From assembly GCA_944320235.1 (NCBI GenBank), contig CALUGQ010000013.1:1-60720 (forward strand): a stretch of DNA of 60,720 bases, read 5' to 3'. The notes below the pieces were generated by a model. The model was given only the letters and a program-made list of their open reading frames with translations, did not search any database and was not told where the DNA came from. Below, in pieces: positions 34,546 through 42,320 of the stretch. Origin of the DNA: an uncultured Prevotella sp. (GTDB taxonomy: Bacteria > Bacteroidota > Bacteroidia > Bacteroidales > Bacteroidaceae). Position 1 is the stretch's first letter. Every line of letters begins with the position of its first letter. The position numbers and the translations under genes were made by a program.

Positions 34546-35121
34546 TTAGAAAATGTAGAGCACAGAGAGGGCTACCTTGGTGGGGCCGAAGTAGTTGGTG
34601 TGCGATTGCTTCACCTTCTCGCCGCACTCGCCACACAAATACTTGTCGTACTTTATGTAGTCGTAGCCCAGGCCCACCGAGGCTTCCACGTTCCAGTGGC
34701 GCGACAGCGGCCACTGGTAGCCTGCGGTGATGCCGCCGCCGGCATACCAGCCCTCGTAGCGGTGATCCTTAAGACCGCTGAAAATGCCCAGCGGCAGATC
34801 GACGCCCGACATGTTGAACTCGCCTCCCATGAGGTGGGCGCCAATGAACCAGCCGTTGAAGCTCTGGCAGAACCAATAGCGGTACTCGGGCATCAGCAGC
34901 CAGTGGCGCAGGCTGGAGCGGTCGGCTCCCGACTGGCGCCACGGGTTGAGCCCGTAGAACAGCTGCACGGAATGATGCCGCCCGGCCGACATTTCGGCAC
35001 CGATGTTGGGAGTGGTTGTGGCGAGATAGAGCGCATTGGTCTTCAAGGCAAAATCCTGGGCCTGTGCCGATAGCAGCGGCGTCAAGAAGGCGAATGCGCT
35101 GGCAAGCAACTTCTTTGTCAT
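34546..35121 (-). CDS. DUF3575 outer-membrane protein
   Basis: The 191-residue protein has a signal peptide (ending LSAQAQ) and the DUF3575 start FALKTNALYLATTTPNIGAEM. Alternating aromatic strands follow, with a C-terminal Tyr-Ile-Phe, typical of an eight-stranded outer-membrane barrel. Two Cys in YLCGECGEK could pair or bind metal. It opens the fimbrial operon, and together with the DUF3868 protein may form the membrane platform for the fimbria, which is inference. Confidence 0.88.
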   Translation of the reverse strand: MTKKLLASAFAFLTPLLSAQAQDFALKTNALYLATTTPNIGAEMSAGRHHSVQLFYGLNPWRQSGADRSSLRHWLLMPEYRYWFCQSFNGWFIGAHLMGGEFNMSGVDLPLGIFSGLKDHRYEGWYAGGGITAGYQWPLSRHWNVEASVGLGYDYIKYDKYLCGECGEKVKQSHTNYFGPTKVALSVLYIF

Positions 35122-35435
35122 ACCTGTAAAATGGTTTGTTACCCCGCGTGGGGCAGTTTTTATGGGATTTCCTAAATTTTAGCAGTAACCGGAATATGGC
35201 TTGAATTACACAGCCGCCGTCCTCACGCTCTCATCGCAAGACGTGGATTCCGGATGGCGGCTGCCTGGGTGCCAGAGAGTGCGCCTTGCGGCGCATTACA
35301 ATGTCAATGCGCGCCTTGGGTGGCGCATAAATTTTTGCTAAGCAATCCTTGCCTTATTTTGTCCGGATTTGTTTCCGCCGCGCCTTGGCAAGCCGTAACT
35401 ATGTTGTTATACAAATGTCATCACTGTTTTTGGCG
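35122..35435 (-). promoter_or_regulatory. Long 5' leader of the fimbrial operon
   Basis: If transcription starts at the box at 35436, the leader is about 310 bases. It holds two consecutive hairpins on the minus strand: one at 35280-35295 with a TGCGCC/GGCGCA stem and a GCAA tetraloop, and one at 35311-35327. Both are built on a repeated GCGCCTTG element (35281 and 35311). No short ORF with a convincing start is present. Confidence 0.55.
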
Positions 35436-35443
35436 CAAAGGTA
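35436..35443 (-). promoter_or_regulatory. Fimbrial operon -7 box with upstream G8 tract
   Basis: The minus strand reads TACCTTTG. An uninterrupted run of eight G on that strand (35468-35475) lies 24 bases upstream, next to the -33 region. There is no good TTTG at standard spacing. Homopolymer runs of this length can vary by slippage. Confidence 0.55.
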
Positions 35444-35686
35444 TTAACTTTCGTTCAAAAGGTTTTACCCCCCCCGTTAAATATTCTTAATTACATGGGT
35501 TTCGTGGGAACATTTTCCAAGGGACTAAATGGCAAGCATCGGAAATGCAATGGGAAGACGGCAAAATGGCAACAAACCCAGATTCCGCGCCGGCCAGCCA
35601 AACAGTAGGGGTGAGCAAGCTGGCCCAGGCTGCCGGCGCGCCGCATTGGGCGGCAGCCGGCAGCCTGATGGCTTTCATGTGGCGTC
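35444..35686. other. Intergenic region upstream of the fimbrial operon
   Basis: The part next to the promoter is AT-rich and holds the G8/C8 run. The rest (35500-35686) is the 3' flank of the M15 peptidase gene. Overlapping frames on both strands are not gene-like. Confidence 0.5.
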
Positions 35687-36118
35687 TCACACCTCCAGCT
35701 CGCCGGCCTCGCGGCGGTTCTTGCGCCTCGTGGTGTACGACACGTGGAGCCACCGGCAGCCACCTTTCACACGCCGCTCGAAGAGCAGCTGGTCGAAGTC
35801 GGTGTGCCGGCGTATGAAGTCGAACATCTTGCGGCCCACCTCCATGTCTGAGATGTGTATGTCGGCGGCTTCGCCGCGTATGTGCTGCGAGTCGGCCACG
35901 CCGCCGACGGCCTCGTTCAGCTCGGGGCAGCGGTAGCCGCTGGTTATGCGCGTCGCGCCGAAACGGCGGCGCACAGGTTCGAGCACGTTGAGGCACAGTT
36001 GCCTCAAGTTTTCCACTTGCCCGGCCGCAGGCTCGTTGTCTATCTTGCGGCGCAAGGCCTCGCCGGAGCGTGTCATCTCTTCGAGCGAGAAATGCTCGCT
36101 CAGCATTGTCTTCATCAT
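35687..36118 (-). CDS. M15A-family zinc peptidase (D,D/L,D-carboxypeptidase-like)
   Basis: The 143-residue protein matches peptidase M15A/phage-endolysin-type carboxypeptidases. LSEHFSLEEMTRS is the usual N-terminus, ITSGYRCPELN the core, and zinc ligands are visible as H79 and D86 in SQHIRGEAADIH and H125 in WLHVSY. These enzymes cut peptide cross-links in peptidoglycan. No signal peptide is visible, as in phage or island-borne copies, so export would need another route. It follows the hypothetical gene at 36232 by ~110 bases. Alternative start one codon later. Confidence 0.88.
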   Translation of the reverse strand: MMKTMLSEHFSLEEMTRSGEALRRKIDNEPAAGQVENLRQLCLNVLEPVRRRFGATRITSGYRCPELNEAVGGVADSQHIRGEAADIHISDMEVGRKMFDFIRRHTDFDQLLFERRVKGGCRWLHVSYTTRRKNRREAGELEV

Positions 36119-36142
36119 TGTTATTAAGGTAAAAGATAAAAA

Positions 36143-36206
36143 TTAAAAATTAAAAAAGGCTGCGCGATGGATGGGGCAGAAGCATGGGCTACTGCAACTC
36201 CCCCCC
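36143..36206 (-). repeat. A-rich plus GGCTGCGC element and C8 tract
   Basis: The plus strand shows A-rich AATTAAAAATTAAAAAA followed by GGCTGCGCGATGGATGGGGC, the same pattern seen in the terminator repeats at 13931 and 46688. A run of eight C ends it (36200-36207). It lies between the hypothetical gene and the M15 peptidase gene. Confidence 0.5.
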
Positions 36207-36231
36207 CGCGAAGCATACGTATGCCTCCCGC

Positions 36232-36657
36232 TCACCGCCTCACCATTGCGGCCAGCAGGTTGCCGCCCAAGCCCTGCCTGAGGCGCAGGCGGTAGCGGCT
36301 CAGCAGCGAGGCGCGGCGCAGCCCCTTGCGCGCCGAGGCAAGGCTGGCACGGCTGCGCGGGTTGCGCGGCGGCCTCACGTGCAGGTTCTGGCAGGCTATG
36401 GCCACCATCACGCAGAAGGCCAGCGGGTTTCCCTCCTCGTCGATGCATATTCCCTCTGCGTAGGCTGTGTGGGCCGCCTCCATGAGGTCGGTGGTTGGGC
36501 CTGCCCACGTTGCCCCTTCCTCGGGGCTGATGTCGAGCAGCCGTGCAAAGTGGGCCGCCATCAATGCCCGCGCCCTCTGCGTAAGTTGTGCTTCCATGGC
36601 TCTTTGTGTTTCTCTGTCCGCCTGTGGCGGGGTCTGTCGGTAATAGATTTGTTCCAT
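36232..36657 (-). CDS. Hypothetical protein
   Basis: The 141-residue protein has no domain I recognise. It has a helical N-terminal half (DRETQRAMEAQLTQRARALMAAHFARLLDI), a middle with CIDEEGNPLAFCVMVAIACQNLHV and a strongly basic C-terminus (RKGLRRASLLSRYRLRLRQG). It lacks a signal peptide. Its place upstream of a signal-less M15 peptidase recalls small cytoplasmic proteins next to such peptidases in Bacteroidales islands, which is inference. The first in-frame ATG is 36663; I chose 36657. Confidence 0.6.
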   Translation of the reverse strand: MEQIYYRQTPPQADRETQRAMEAQLTQRARALMAAHFARLLDISPEEGATWAGPTTDLMEAAHTAYAEGICIDEEGNPLAFCVMVAIACQNLHVRPPRNPRSRASLASARKGLRRASLLSRYRLRLRQGLGGNLLAAMVRR

Positions 36658-36663
36658 AATCAT

Positions 36664-36956
36664 TTATAAATATGTAATAAGCAAGTGTGCCTGTGTGTCG
36701 TTTCCCGTTTTCGGCGGGCGGCCCGCCGCTGCGCTGCGAATGGCTTTGACCCTGCTCGCGGTTGCAAAGTTACTGCCGCCGGGCGCACAAATGGTTCACT
36801 CGTGCGCCTGTGATAGTTAAAGAAGATTAACTCCGCAGGCCGCTTCGGTGAAAGCGCGAAACATAATGACGGCAGCAAGGCGGAAGAAATGGTGGCGAGA
36901 CAACAACCAGCGGCAGATACACGTTTGCCGCCCTAAAGGCCCACTGTGGCCAAAAG
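36664..36956. other. Intergenic stretch
   Basis: About 290 bases with no recognised gene or promoter. A 72-codon minus-strand open frame (36660-36878) overlaps it but has an implausible, Arg-rich composition. I see nothing else. Confidence 0.5.
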
Positions 36957-36958
36957 CT

Positions 36959-36995
36959 GCGACAGGCCGTTTGGAACGCCCAAACGGCCTGTCGC
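36959..36995 (-). terminator. Terminator built from two inverted 22-bp units (array C)
   Basis: A perfect 16-bp stem pairs 36959-36974 (GCGACAGGCCGTTTGG) with 36980-36995, with a 5-base loop. The minus strand continues AGCTTTTGG. Each arm contains the ACAGGCCGT core of the 22-bp repeat family, so here two units face each other. It ends about 30 bases past the stop at 37026. Confidence 0.75.
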
Positions 36996-37025
36996 TTCAT
37001 GGAGTGGCGGCTGCGCCGTCAAGCC

Positions 37026-39485
37026 TCACGGTGTCACTTCCACGCTCGTGCGGAACATATTCAGTCTCACTATCGCGTTGTTCTCCACGTCCATGCTCCA
37101 CAGGCCCTGCCCGCTGCCCGGGTCCTGGTAAACCTTGAGCAGCCTGCCCGGGCGGCCCGTCGTGGTGAGCAGGCTCACGCTGCCCTCGGGCGACGGGGCG
37201 GCGGCGCGTGTAGCGCCCACAACCGGGGCCGAGGCCAGCAGGCTGCGGCCGAACACGTCGAGCGTGCCGTCATGGCGTGTCACGTACACCTTGTCTGCCG
37301 TTATCAGCAGCCCCGTGGGCCGGTAGTCCAGGGCGAAGGCCCGGCTGCGCAGGTCTTGCTGCTGCCACACCTTGCCCTGCTCCACCCAGCGGTCGGCCCC
37401 CGACGGGTCTATGCGGTATATACCTTTGAAGTCTCCGCTGTAGTCGGTGAGGTACACAGAACCGTCCGTCGGGTCGGTGGCCCACTGTGCAGGCTGGTGG
37501 CCCGAGTGGGTCATCGTGCGGTTGTCGCGCGTAACGCAGGTAATCTCCTCAAAGCCCGCAGCCGTTATGTCGCCGTAGAGATACGTGTCGAGGCTCATGT
37601 CATCGCGCACGAGCAGGTAGCCCTCGGCTGCAAGCACAGCCCCGCTGCCGCTGAGCCTGTTGAGCGTGTAGGCTCCGGCGATGCCAAGCTTGCCTATGCG
37701 CGTGACGTAGGCCGGCGCGCTGGGGTCGCTGATGTCGAACACCTCCACGCACGACTGGCGGCGCGCCACGTAGAGGCGGCCGCGCCTCGCGTCTACGGCT
37801 ATGTCGTCTATCCGGTCAGCCGCCCCGCCGGGGCCTTTGAAGCTGAGCGTCTGCCCGCCGTGTGTCCACTCGGCTATGGTGGCCACGGTCTTCCTTGCGT
37901 CCATGTCGTAAACGATGACCGACGGGCCTTGCCCGCCCGTTGCGTCGGCACCTGCGTTGTTGGCCACGAAGATGTATCGCCCCTGCCAGAAGGCCATGCC
38001 GCCGCCTGCCACGAACCCGCCCTCGGCCAGCCCGAAGTCGGCTGCCTGCAGTGCCTCTGCTACGTAGGGCGTCTCGTATTCAATGGTGCCGTCGCCTCCG
38101 GCATACACCGCCACCTGCAGTTGCAGACCGGCCGCCCGCAGCGTGACGGTGGCCGGCTCGCAGTCTGCCGCGGCATATCCGTCCTTCAACGTAAAGTCCA
38201 CGCTTGCCGTCACGCCCTGCGCGCCGCCGGCAGCCGATGCCTCAAGCCACTCGGGCAGCCCTGCCAGCTGCCACCCTCCGTCAGCCGTCGAGAGCACCTG
38301 CAGCCGCGCCGGCTTGCCTGCGGCCACGTGCATCCAGGCCTTGTCGGCGGCGATGAATGCCGCCCCGTTGTACACTATGTGGTTAAGCCCGGCCGCGTCG
38401 GGGCGCAGCTCCAGCGTGGCCTCTATGTTCTCGGCTGGCTGGCGGCTGGCCTCGTCGGCGGTGGCAAAGCCCTCGCGCCCCACTTCGGTGATGTTCAGCA
38501 GGTAGCGTTTGCCCCTCAGCAGGTCGGCCGGGCGCAGCAGCCCCGTCGCGGCGTCGCGCGACGAAATGGCCACCTTGTACCACGACAGCTGCCCGCCATG
38601 CCCGTAATACCCGCCTATGAGCAGCGCCATGCCGCCGCCGGCAGCCGTCTCAGGCACTATCACCCTGCCGCGCAGGGCATCGGTGGGCTCGGTGCCGCTG
38701 GTCCTGAAGGCCATGGTCTGCGCCCCGCCAACCACGGTGGGCTTGCTCACGGCATACCCGTCGGTGGCCTGCGCCCCGCCGGTGCCCACGGCCCAGTCGA
38801 AGTGGCCGGGGGCAGGCGCGGCGTAGCCCTCGGCAGGCACGCCGCGCACCTCTATGCAGGCCAGCTTGAAGCCGGGCAGGCCCATGGCCTCGGTGGCGTT
38901 GCCGTTGAGCACCACGTCGATGGCGGCCACCGGACGCAGCAGCGACACGCGGTTGAGGCTCTGTACGGCCGACTGGCTGTCGTAGCCCAGGCGCGTCTCA
39001 CCCCACAGCGGGTAAGGCTCGGCGGCGGTGGCCCAGTCCTTGTTGGCAAACTTCACCTCTTTGTAAAGCTCGTCTTTCACCGTCACGCGGCCTTCGGCAA
39101 CGGCCCGCCCCACCTCTTCGCGCAGGTTGGCGAAGAAGACGAAGCGCAGCCCGTGGGCCTCGGCGGCGGTCAGCGGCAGCCGGTAGAGCCAGTTCTTCCC
39201 GCCGTCGATGGTGTAAAGGTCGCCTGCGGCGAAGTGGCCTGCAAAGCTCCCGTCGGGACCGAAGGCCAGCACGTCGAGCGTGGCTATGGCGTTTTCTGCC
39301 GCCACGGCAGGTGTGCGCGTCGCGCCGGCAACGGCAGTCTCCACGCTCAGCTGAAATGTCACGCCGCCCGCGGCCGGCAAGGCCGGCGCGGCGGTGTCGT
39401 CGGCCTGGCAGGCAGCAAGCATCACGGCCACGGCTGCAACGCAGAGGCCTGCCAGGCGTTTAAGGCAATGTATGTTTGTGTTCAT
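37026..39485 (-). CDS. Lipoprotein: fimbrillin-like, BACON-like and beta-propeller domains
   Basis: The 819-residue protein has a lipobox (MLAAC). The N-terminal ~330 residues resemble Mfa-like fimbrillins (VTFQLSVETAVAGATRTPAVAAENAIATLDVLAFG, with the typical TR before the first domain, and ALLIGGYYG.. RYLLNITEVGREG). A BACON-like domain follows (about 360-450; GKPARLQVLSTADGGWQLAGLPEWLEASA). The C-terminal ~370 residues carry propeller repeats (IVYDMDARKTVATIAEW, VEVFDISDPSAPAYVTRIG, YLTDYSGDFKGIYRID) of the LVIVD/NHL kind. Likely a cell-surface ligand-binding protein. The start at 39485 has AAAGG seven bases upstream; 39491 is an alternative. It lies 20 bases after the metzincin lipoprotein gene, probably in one operon. 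Confidence 0.75.
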   Translation of the reverse strand: MNTNIHCLKRLAGLCVAAVAVMLAACQADDTAAPALPAAGGVTFQLSVETAVAGATRTPAVAAENAIATLDVLAFGPDGSFAGHFAAGDLYTIDGGKNWLYRLPLTAAEAHGLRFVFFANLREEVGRAVAEGRVTVKDELYKEVKFANKDWATAAEPYPLWGETRLGYDSQSAVQSLNRVSLLRPVAAIDVVLNGNATEAMGLPGFKLACIEVRGVPAEGYAAPAPGHFDWAVGTGGAQATDGYAVSKPTVVGGAQTMAFRTSGTEPTDALRGRVIVPETAAGGGMALLIGGYYGHGGQLSWYKVAISSRDAATGLLRPADLLRGKRYLLNITEVGREGFATADEASRQPAENIEATLELRPDAAGLNHIVYNGAAFIAADKAWMHVAAGKPARLQVLSTADGGWQLAGLPEWLEASAAGGAQGVTASVDFTLKDGYAAADCEPATVTLRAAGLQLQVAVYAGGDGTIEYETPYVAEALQAADFGLAEGGFVAGGGMAFWQGRYIFVANNAGADATGGQGPSVIVYDMDARKTVATIAEWTHGGQTLSFKGPGGAADRIDDIAVDARRGRLYVARRQSCVEVFDISDPSAPAYVTRIGKLGIAGAYTLNRLSGSGAVLAAEGYLLVRDDMSLDTYLYGDITAAGFEEITCVTRDNRTMTHSGHQPAQWATDPTDGSVYLTDYSGDFKGIYRIDPSGADRWVEQGKVWQQQDLRSRAFALDYRPTGLLITADKVYVTRHDGTLDVFGRSLLASAPVVGATRAAAPSPEGSVSLLTTTGRPGRLLKVYQDPGSGQGLWSMDVENNAIVRLNMFRTSVEVTP

Positions 39486-39505
39486 CGTCATCCTTTGGCA
39501 TTAAG

Positions 39506-41857
39506 TCAGTTGTAATACAAGTTGGGGTTGTTCTTGCTGTCGAGATATTTCGTAGACTCCACCGGCAGCTTTTCCCTGTGGTCAAGGTAGAAGTTGCTCA
39601 TGAGCTGTTGGGTCCAGGGGCCGCTGGTGAAACTGCTGCTGTGGTTGTAGCCCAGCACGTGGCCCAGTTCGTGGAACACCACGGTGCAGGCACCCCAGTC
39701 GTCATGGTAGTTGAGGTAGCGCCACTCGTCGAGCCCGAACACGCCGTAGCCCCCCAGGCCTGCGGCATGAGTGGGGCTTACCAGCCCTACCTTGATGCTC
39801 CGGGGCTCACGCATCTGCGCCATCACCCGTTCGGCCGTGACGGGGTCGCCTTTGCCCCCGTTGCCGTAGAGCAGATGTTCGTTGGCCCTTATCATCTCTT
39901 CGTGCTCCTTCATGTCGGTGATGAAGCACACATTGAGGAACAAGGCCACGGCCTCGCGGCAGTGCACCGGGCGTATGCCCACCCAGTTAGGCGTAGGGCC
40001 TCCGTCGGGCTTGGTGGGGTCGCCGCCGTACAGGCTGAAACTTATGTTCCAGCCGTGCTTTATTCGCTCCAGCTTGCGCCAGTAGTCGCAGTACGACGTT
40101 GGCCGCAGCGTGAGCATGGCATCGGGGAAATAAGGGTTCTTGCGCACGGTGACGCGCTTGCCCGAAGCCGTGGTGAAGGTGCAGTCGCGCGTGAGGAAGG
40201 GCAGTTCGCGGTAGAAGTCGGCAAACGGCGCCACCTCCTCGAGGCGCGCCAGCAGGAACTCCTCGCCCGTCACGCCGGGCATGGTGGCCCATATCTCAAC
40301 GTCGTCGAGCTTGCACGGCGAGTAGAAGCGCAGGTGCAGCCGGCCGCCCTCTACCGTGGCTTGCAGCGGCATGGCAGTGTTGAAGGCGCGCTGCTCCGGG
40401 TCGCAGTACACCGAGGCCGGCTCGTCGTCCTGCAGTATGCGCTTCGTGGCGGCACCGTTCATCTCGGCGGCGGTTACGTAAATGGCGTCGTCGGCCGTGG
40501 TTTCCACGTCGGCCTGAGTCACGGTTATCCACTTGCGCAGGTTGCCCGAGGCGAAGCAGAGCGTGCCGCTGCGCCCGGCTGTGGCTGGCTGGGCGGTGAG
40601 CCTCAGGTTGGTGGTGCCCTGCGGGGCCGAGGTGATGCCTGGCGTGAGCCATTCGGGGCATTCCTCCAGCGTCCACCCGCCGCTGCTGGTGGCCGCCACC
40701 CGCAGCGTGGCCGTGCCTCCAGCCAGCGGCAGTGTCAGCCTGTCGGCGCTGACGGAGAAGGCATCCTGGCCGAAGCTGATGTCGTCGAGGCGGTCAGCCT
40801 CCCACGCCTGCACGCTCAGCCCGTGGTCTACGAGCAGCTCGAAGGTGTAGTACTTGCCCGCCTCGAAGCGCGCGCCCTGTATGCGGTCGCCCGGGAAGGC
40901 CAGCGTCTTGTACACGGCGTCGGCAGTCTCCACCTCGAAGGTGAACTCCACGCCGCCGGTGGCATTGGGCAGCATGGCGGCATATGCCGAGAGCTCGCCG
41001 CCCCCGGCCACGGCGCAGCCGGGGGAGCCATCGTCGCCGCGCAGCTCGACGGCCAGCGTGGCGTAGGCTCCGCCCCGCTCCATCACGCTGTCGGCAAGCA
41101 CGTAATAAGAGCAGCCGGCCTTGAAGTAATCCGTTGAGCCGTCGGCCCGGCGCGCGCTCACGCTCACGCGGCGCACGTCGATGGGGTTGGCCTGGCGGTT
41201 GAGCACGCGCAGGCGCATCAGGCTGGTGCGGTGGGTGAGGCTGAAGTCGGGCAGCCTCACCAGGCTTCCCTCCTGGGCCAGGCTCCCGCCGCTGCCGCTC
41301 CTGTCGATGTCCACCTTACCCGAGGTCATGAGCATATACTTGGCGAGGTGGCGGCTGCTGGCCCCGCTCTGCACCTGGGTGGCGGGGAAAGAGTAGTTGT
41401 ACGTGGCTCCCAGCGCAGGGTCGTCGCCCATGCCGAGCGTCTTGGGGAATATGGCGTAGTAGTCGGTGGCGCCCTGCAGCAGCCACGGCACGAGGTACTG
41501 GTTGATGTCGCCGGCCGGGGTGTCGGCCAGGTCTACCTGGAAAGTGGCCGTCTTCTGCCCGTCGGAGCCGGGCGACGCGCTGAACGTGCCTGTGAACATG
41601 GCCCCGTAGCTGCTGTAATAGCTGTCGGTGACCATCACCGTGTCGGCGGCGTTCCAGAAAAAGCCGCCTTTCCCGTCAACGTATGCGCGCGTGGCGTCGC
41701 CGCCGCCGGGCATGGTACCGCGCAGCAGCAGCCCCGAGGGCGTACCCGGCGGCGCCGACGGCACGCCGGCATCCTCGCTGCAGCCTGCCAGCAGGGCAGG
41801 CATGGCCAGCAGCAAGGAGAGCATGGTGCTTGTTGTTTTCTTCATCTGTCTGTGCAT
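39506..41857 (-). CDS. Lipoprotein: fimbrillin-like, BACON and metzincin protease domains
   Basis: The 783-residue protein has a lipobox (LLAGC), a fimbrillin-like N-terminal half (GDATRAYVDGKGGFFW... and GVEFTFEVETADAVYKTLAFPG... KYYTFELLVDHGL), then a BACON domain (about 360-450; RLTLPLAGGTATLRVAATSSGGWTLEECPEWL). A C-terminal domain ends in a metzincin zinc motif HELGHVLGYNH (from residue 729) followed 24 residues later by LMSN, a plausible Met-turn. All three His ligands and the Glu base are present, so the protease should be active. The target is unknown. ATGs at 41857 and 41845 are both possible; the frame continues 24 codons upstream into an inverted-repeat element, which I do not count. 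Confidence 0.82.
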   Translation of the reverse strand: MHRQMKKTTSTMLSLLLAMPALLAGCSEDAGVPSAPPGTPSGLLLRGTMPGGGDATRAYVDGKGGFFWNAADTVMVTDSYYSSYGAMFTGTFSASPGSDGQKTATFQVDLADTPAGDINQYLVPWLLQGATDYYAIFPKTLGMGDDPALGATYNYSFPATQVQSGASSRHLAKYMLMTSGKVDIDRSGSGGSLAQEGSLVRLPDFSLTHRTSLMRLRVLNRQANPIDVRRVSVSARRADGSTDYFKAGCSYYVLADSVMERGGAYATLAVELRGDDGSPGCAVAGGGELSAYAAMLPNATGGVEFTFEVETADAVYKTLAFPGDRIQGARFEAGKYYTFELLVDHGLSVQAWEADRLDDISFGQDAFSVSADRLTLPLAGGTATLRVAATSSGGWTLEECPEWLTPGITSAPQGTTNLRLTAQPATAGRSGTLCFASGNLRKWITVTQADVETTADDAIYVTAAEMNGAATKRILQDDEPASVYCDPEQRAFNTAMPLQATVEGGRLHLRFYSPCKLDDVEIWATMPGVTGEEFLLARLEEVAPFADFYRELPFLTRDCTFTTASGKRVTVRKNPYFPDAMLTLRPTSYCDYWRKLERIKHGWNISFSLYGGDPTKPDGGPTPNWVGIRPVHCREAVALFLNVCFITDMKEHEEMIRANEHLLYGNGGKGDPVTAERVMAQMREPRSIKVGLVSPTHAAGLGGYGVFGLDEWRYLNYHDDWGACTVVFHELGHVLGYNHSSSFTSGPWTQQLMSNFYLDHREKLPVESTKYLDSKNNPNLYYN

Positions 41858-41865
41858 TGGGTTAA

Positions 41866-42037
41866 GAAGCTGTTTTGATTTTATCAAAATTGAATTTATC
41901 TCAGTCGTTTTGAATGCCTTTTCGGCCATGTTCGTCCGTTTGTTTCGTCACATAGCCCGCTATGCTCCTCGCCAAACGGGCAAATATGCCTCGAAAATTC
42001 AGTTCAAACCGACAGTTGATAAAATCAAAACAGCCTC
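41866..42037. repeat. 172-bp inverted-repeat element, MITE-like
   Basis: Terminal inverted repeats of 22 bases (41866-41887 and 42016-42037, 21 of 22 matching) flank 128 bases that hold shorter inverted pairs such as CATAG/CTATG and CCGTTTG/CAAACGG. AT-rich ends with a GC-rich centre differ from the surroundings. It resembles dispersed palindromic elements of Bacteroidales. No transposase is present, and no clear target-site duplication is visible. Confidence 0.7.
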
Positions 42038-42068
42038 TAAATCATTCTGTCTGTCATCCTGAAATGGG

Positions 42069-42260
42069 TCAATCCCACACGTCGTACTTTGTGTTCTCCC
42101 AGTCGAAACCGCTCCCGGTGCTCTCGCGGCCGTAGTAACCGCCGTCCTGGAAGTCGTTGCCCACGATGCCCGAAGCCGCCATCAACTGTTCTGTCTCCAT
42201 CTTGATAACTGTCATTTCCGGTTTTGAGTAACTTCTCTTCTTTGCTTCATTTCTTTCCAT
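42069..42260 (-). CDS. 63-residue peptide with SKPEMxVIKMExEQLMAASG leader-like segment
   Basis: The peptide begins MERNEAKKRSYSKPEM, continues with TVIKMETEQLMAASG and ends in a Gly/Tyr/Trp/Asp-rich tail (DFQDGGYYGRESTGSG ... YDVWD). Small Bacteroidales proteins with a Tyr-x-x-Pro-x-Met start and Leu-x-Ala-Ser-Gly are frequent but uncharacterised. The layout (conserved helical leader, Ala-Ser-Gly, variable aromatic/acidic tail) is like a ribosomal peptide precursor, which is inference. No modifying enzyme is adjacent. It has its own promoter box at 42313-42320. Two further in-frame ATGs lie at 42266 and 42269. Confidence 0.65.
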   Translation of the reverse strand: MERNEAKKRSYSKPEMTVIKMETEQLMAASGIVGNDFQDGGYYGRESTGSGFDWENTKYDVWD

Positions 42261-42312
42261 AATCATCATTGTTTTGAATCAAAATACAGGTATCATTCAT
42301 TTGTAATCGTTG

Positions 42313-42320
42313 CAAAGATA
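42313..42320 (-). promoter_or_regulatory. Promoter -7 box of the small peptide gene
   Basis: The minus strand reads TATCTTTG, about 52 bases upstream of the ATG at 42260. Confidence 0.65.

Noticed and set aside
36660-36878. 72-codon minus-strand open frame
   Set aside because: Basic, repeat-free and without a start signal, and its 3' end overlaps the start of the hypothetical gene. I see no evidence that it is a gene.
41858-41929. 24-codon upstream extension of the metzincin lipoprotein
   Set aside because: These codons lie in the inverted-repeat element, and the lipoprotein signal starts cleanly at 41857 or 41845.
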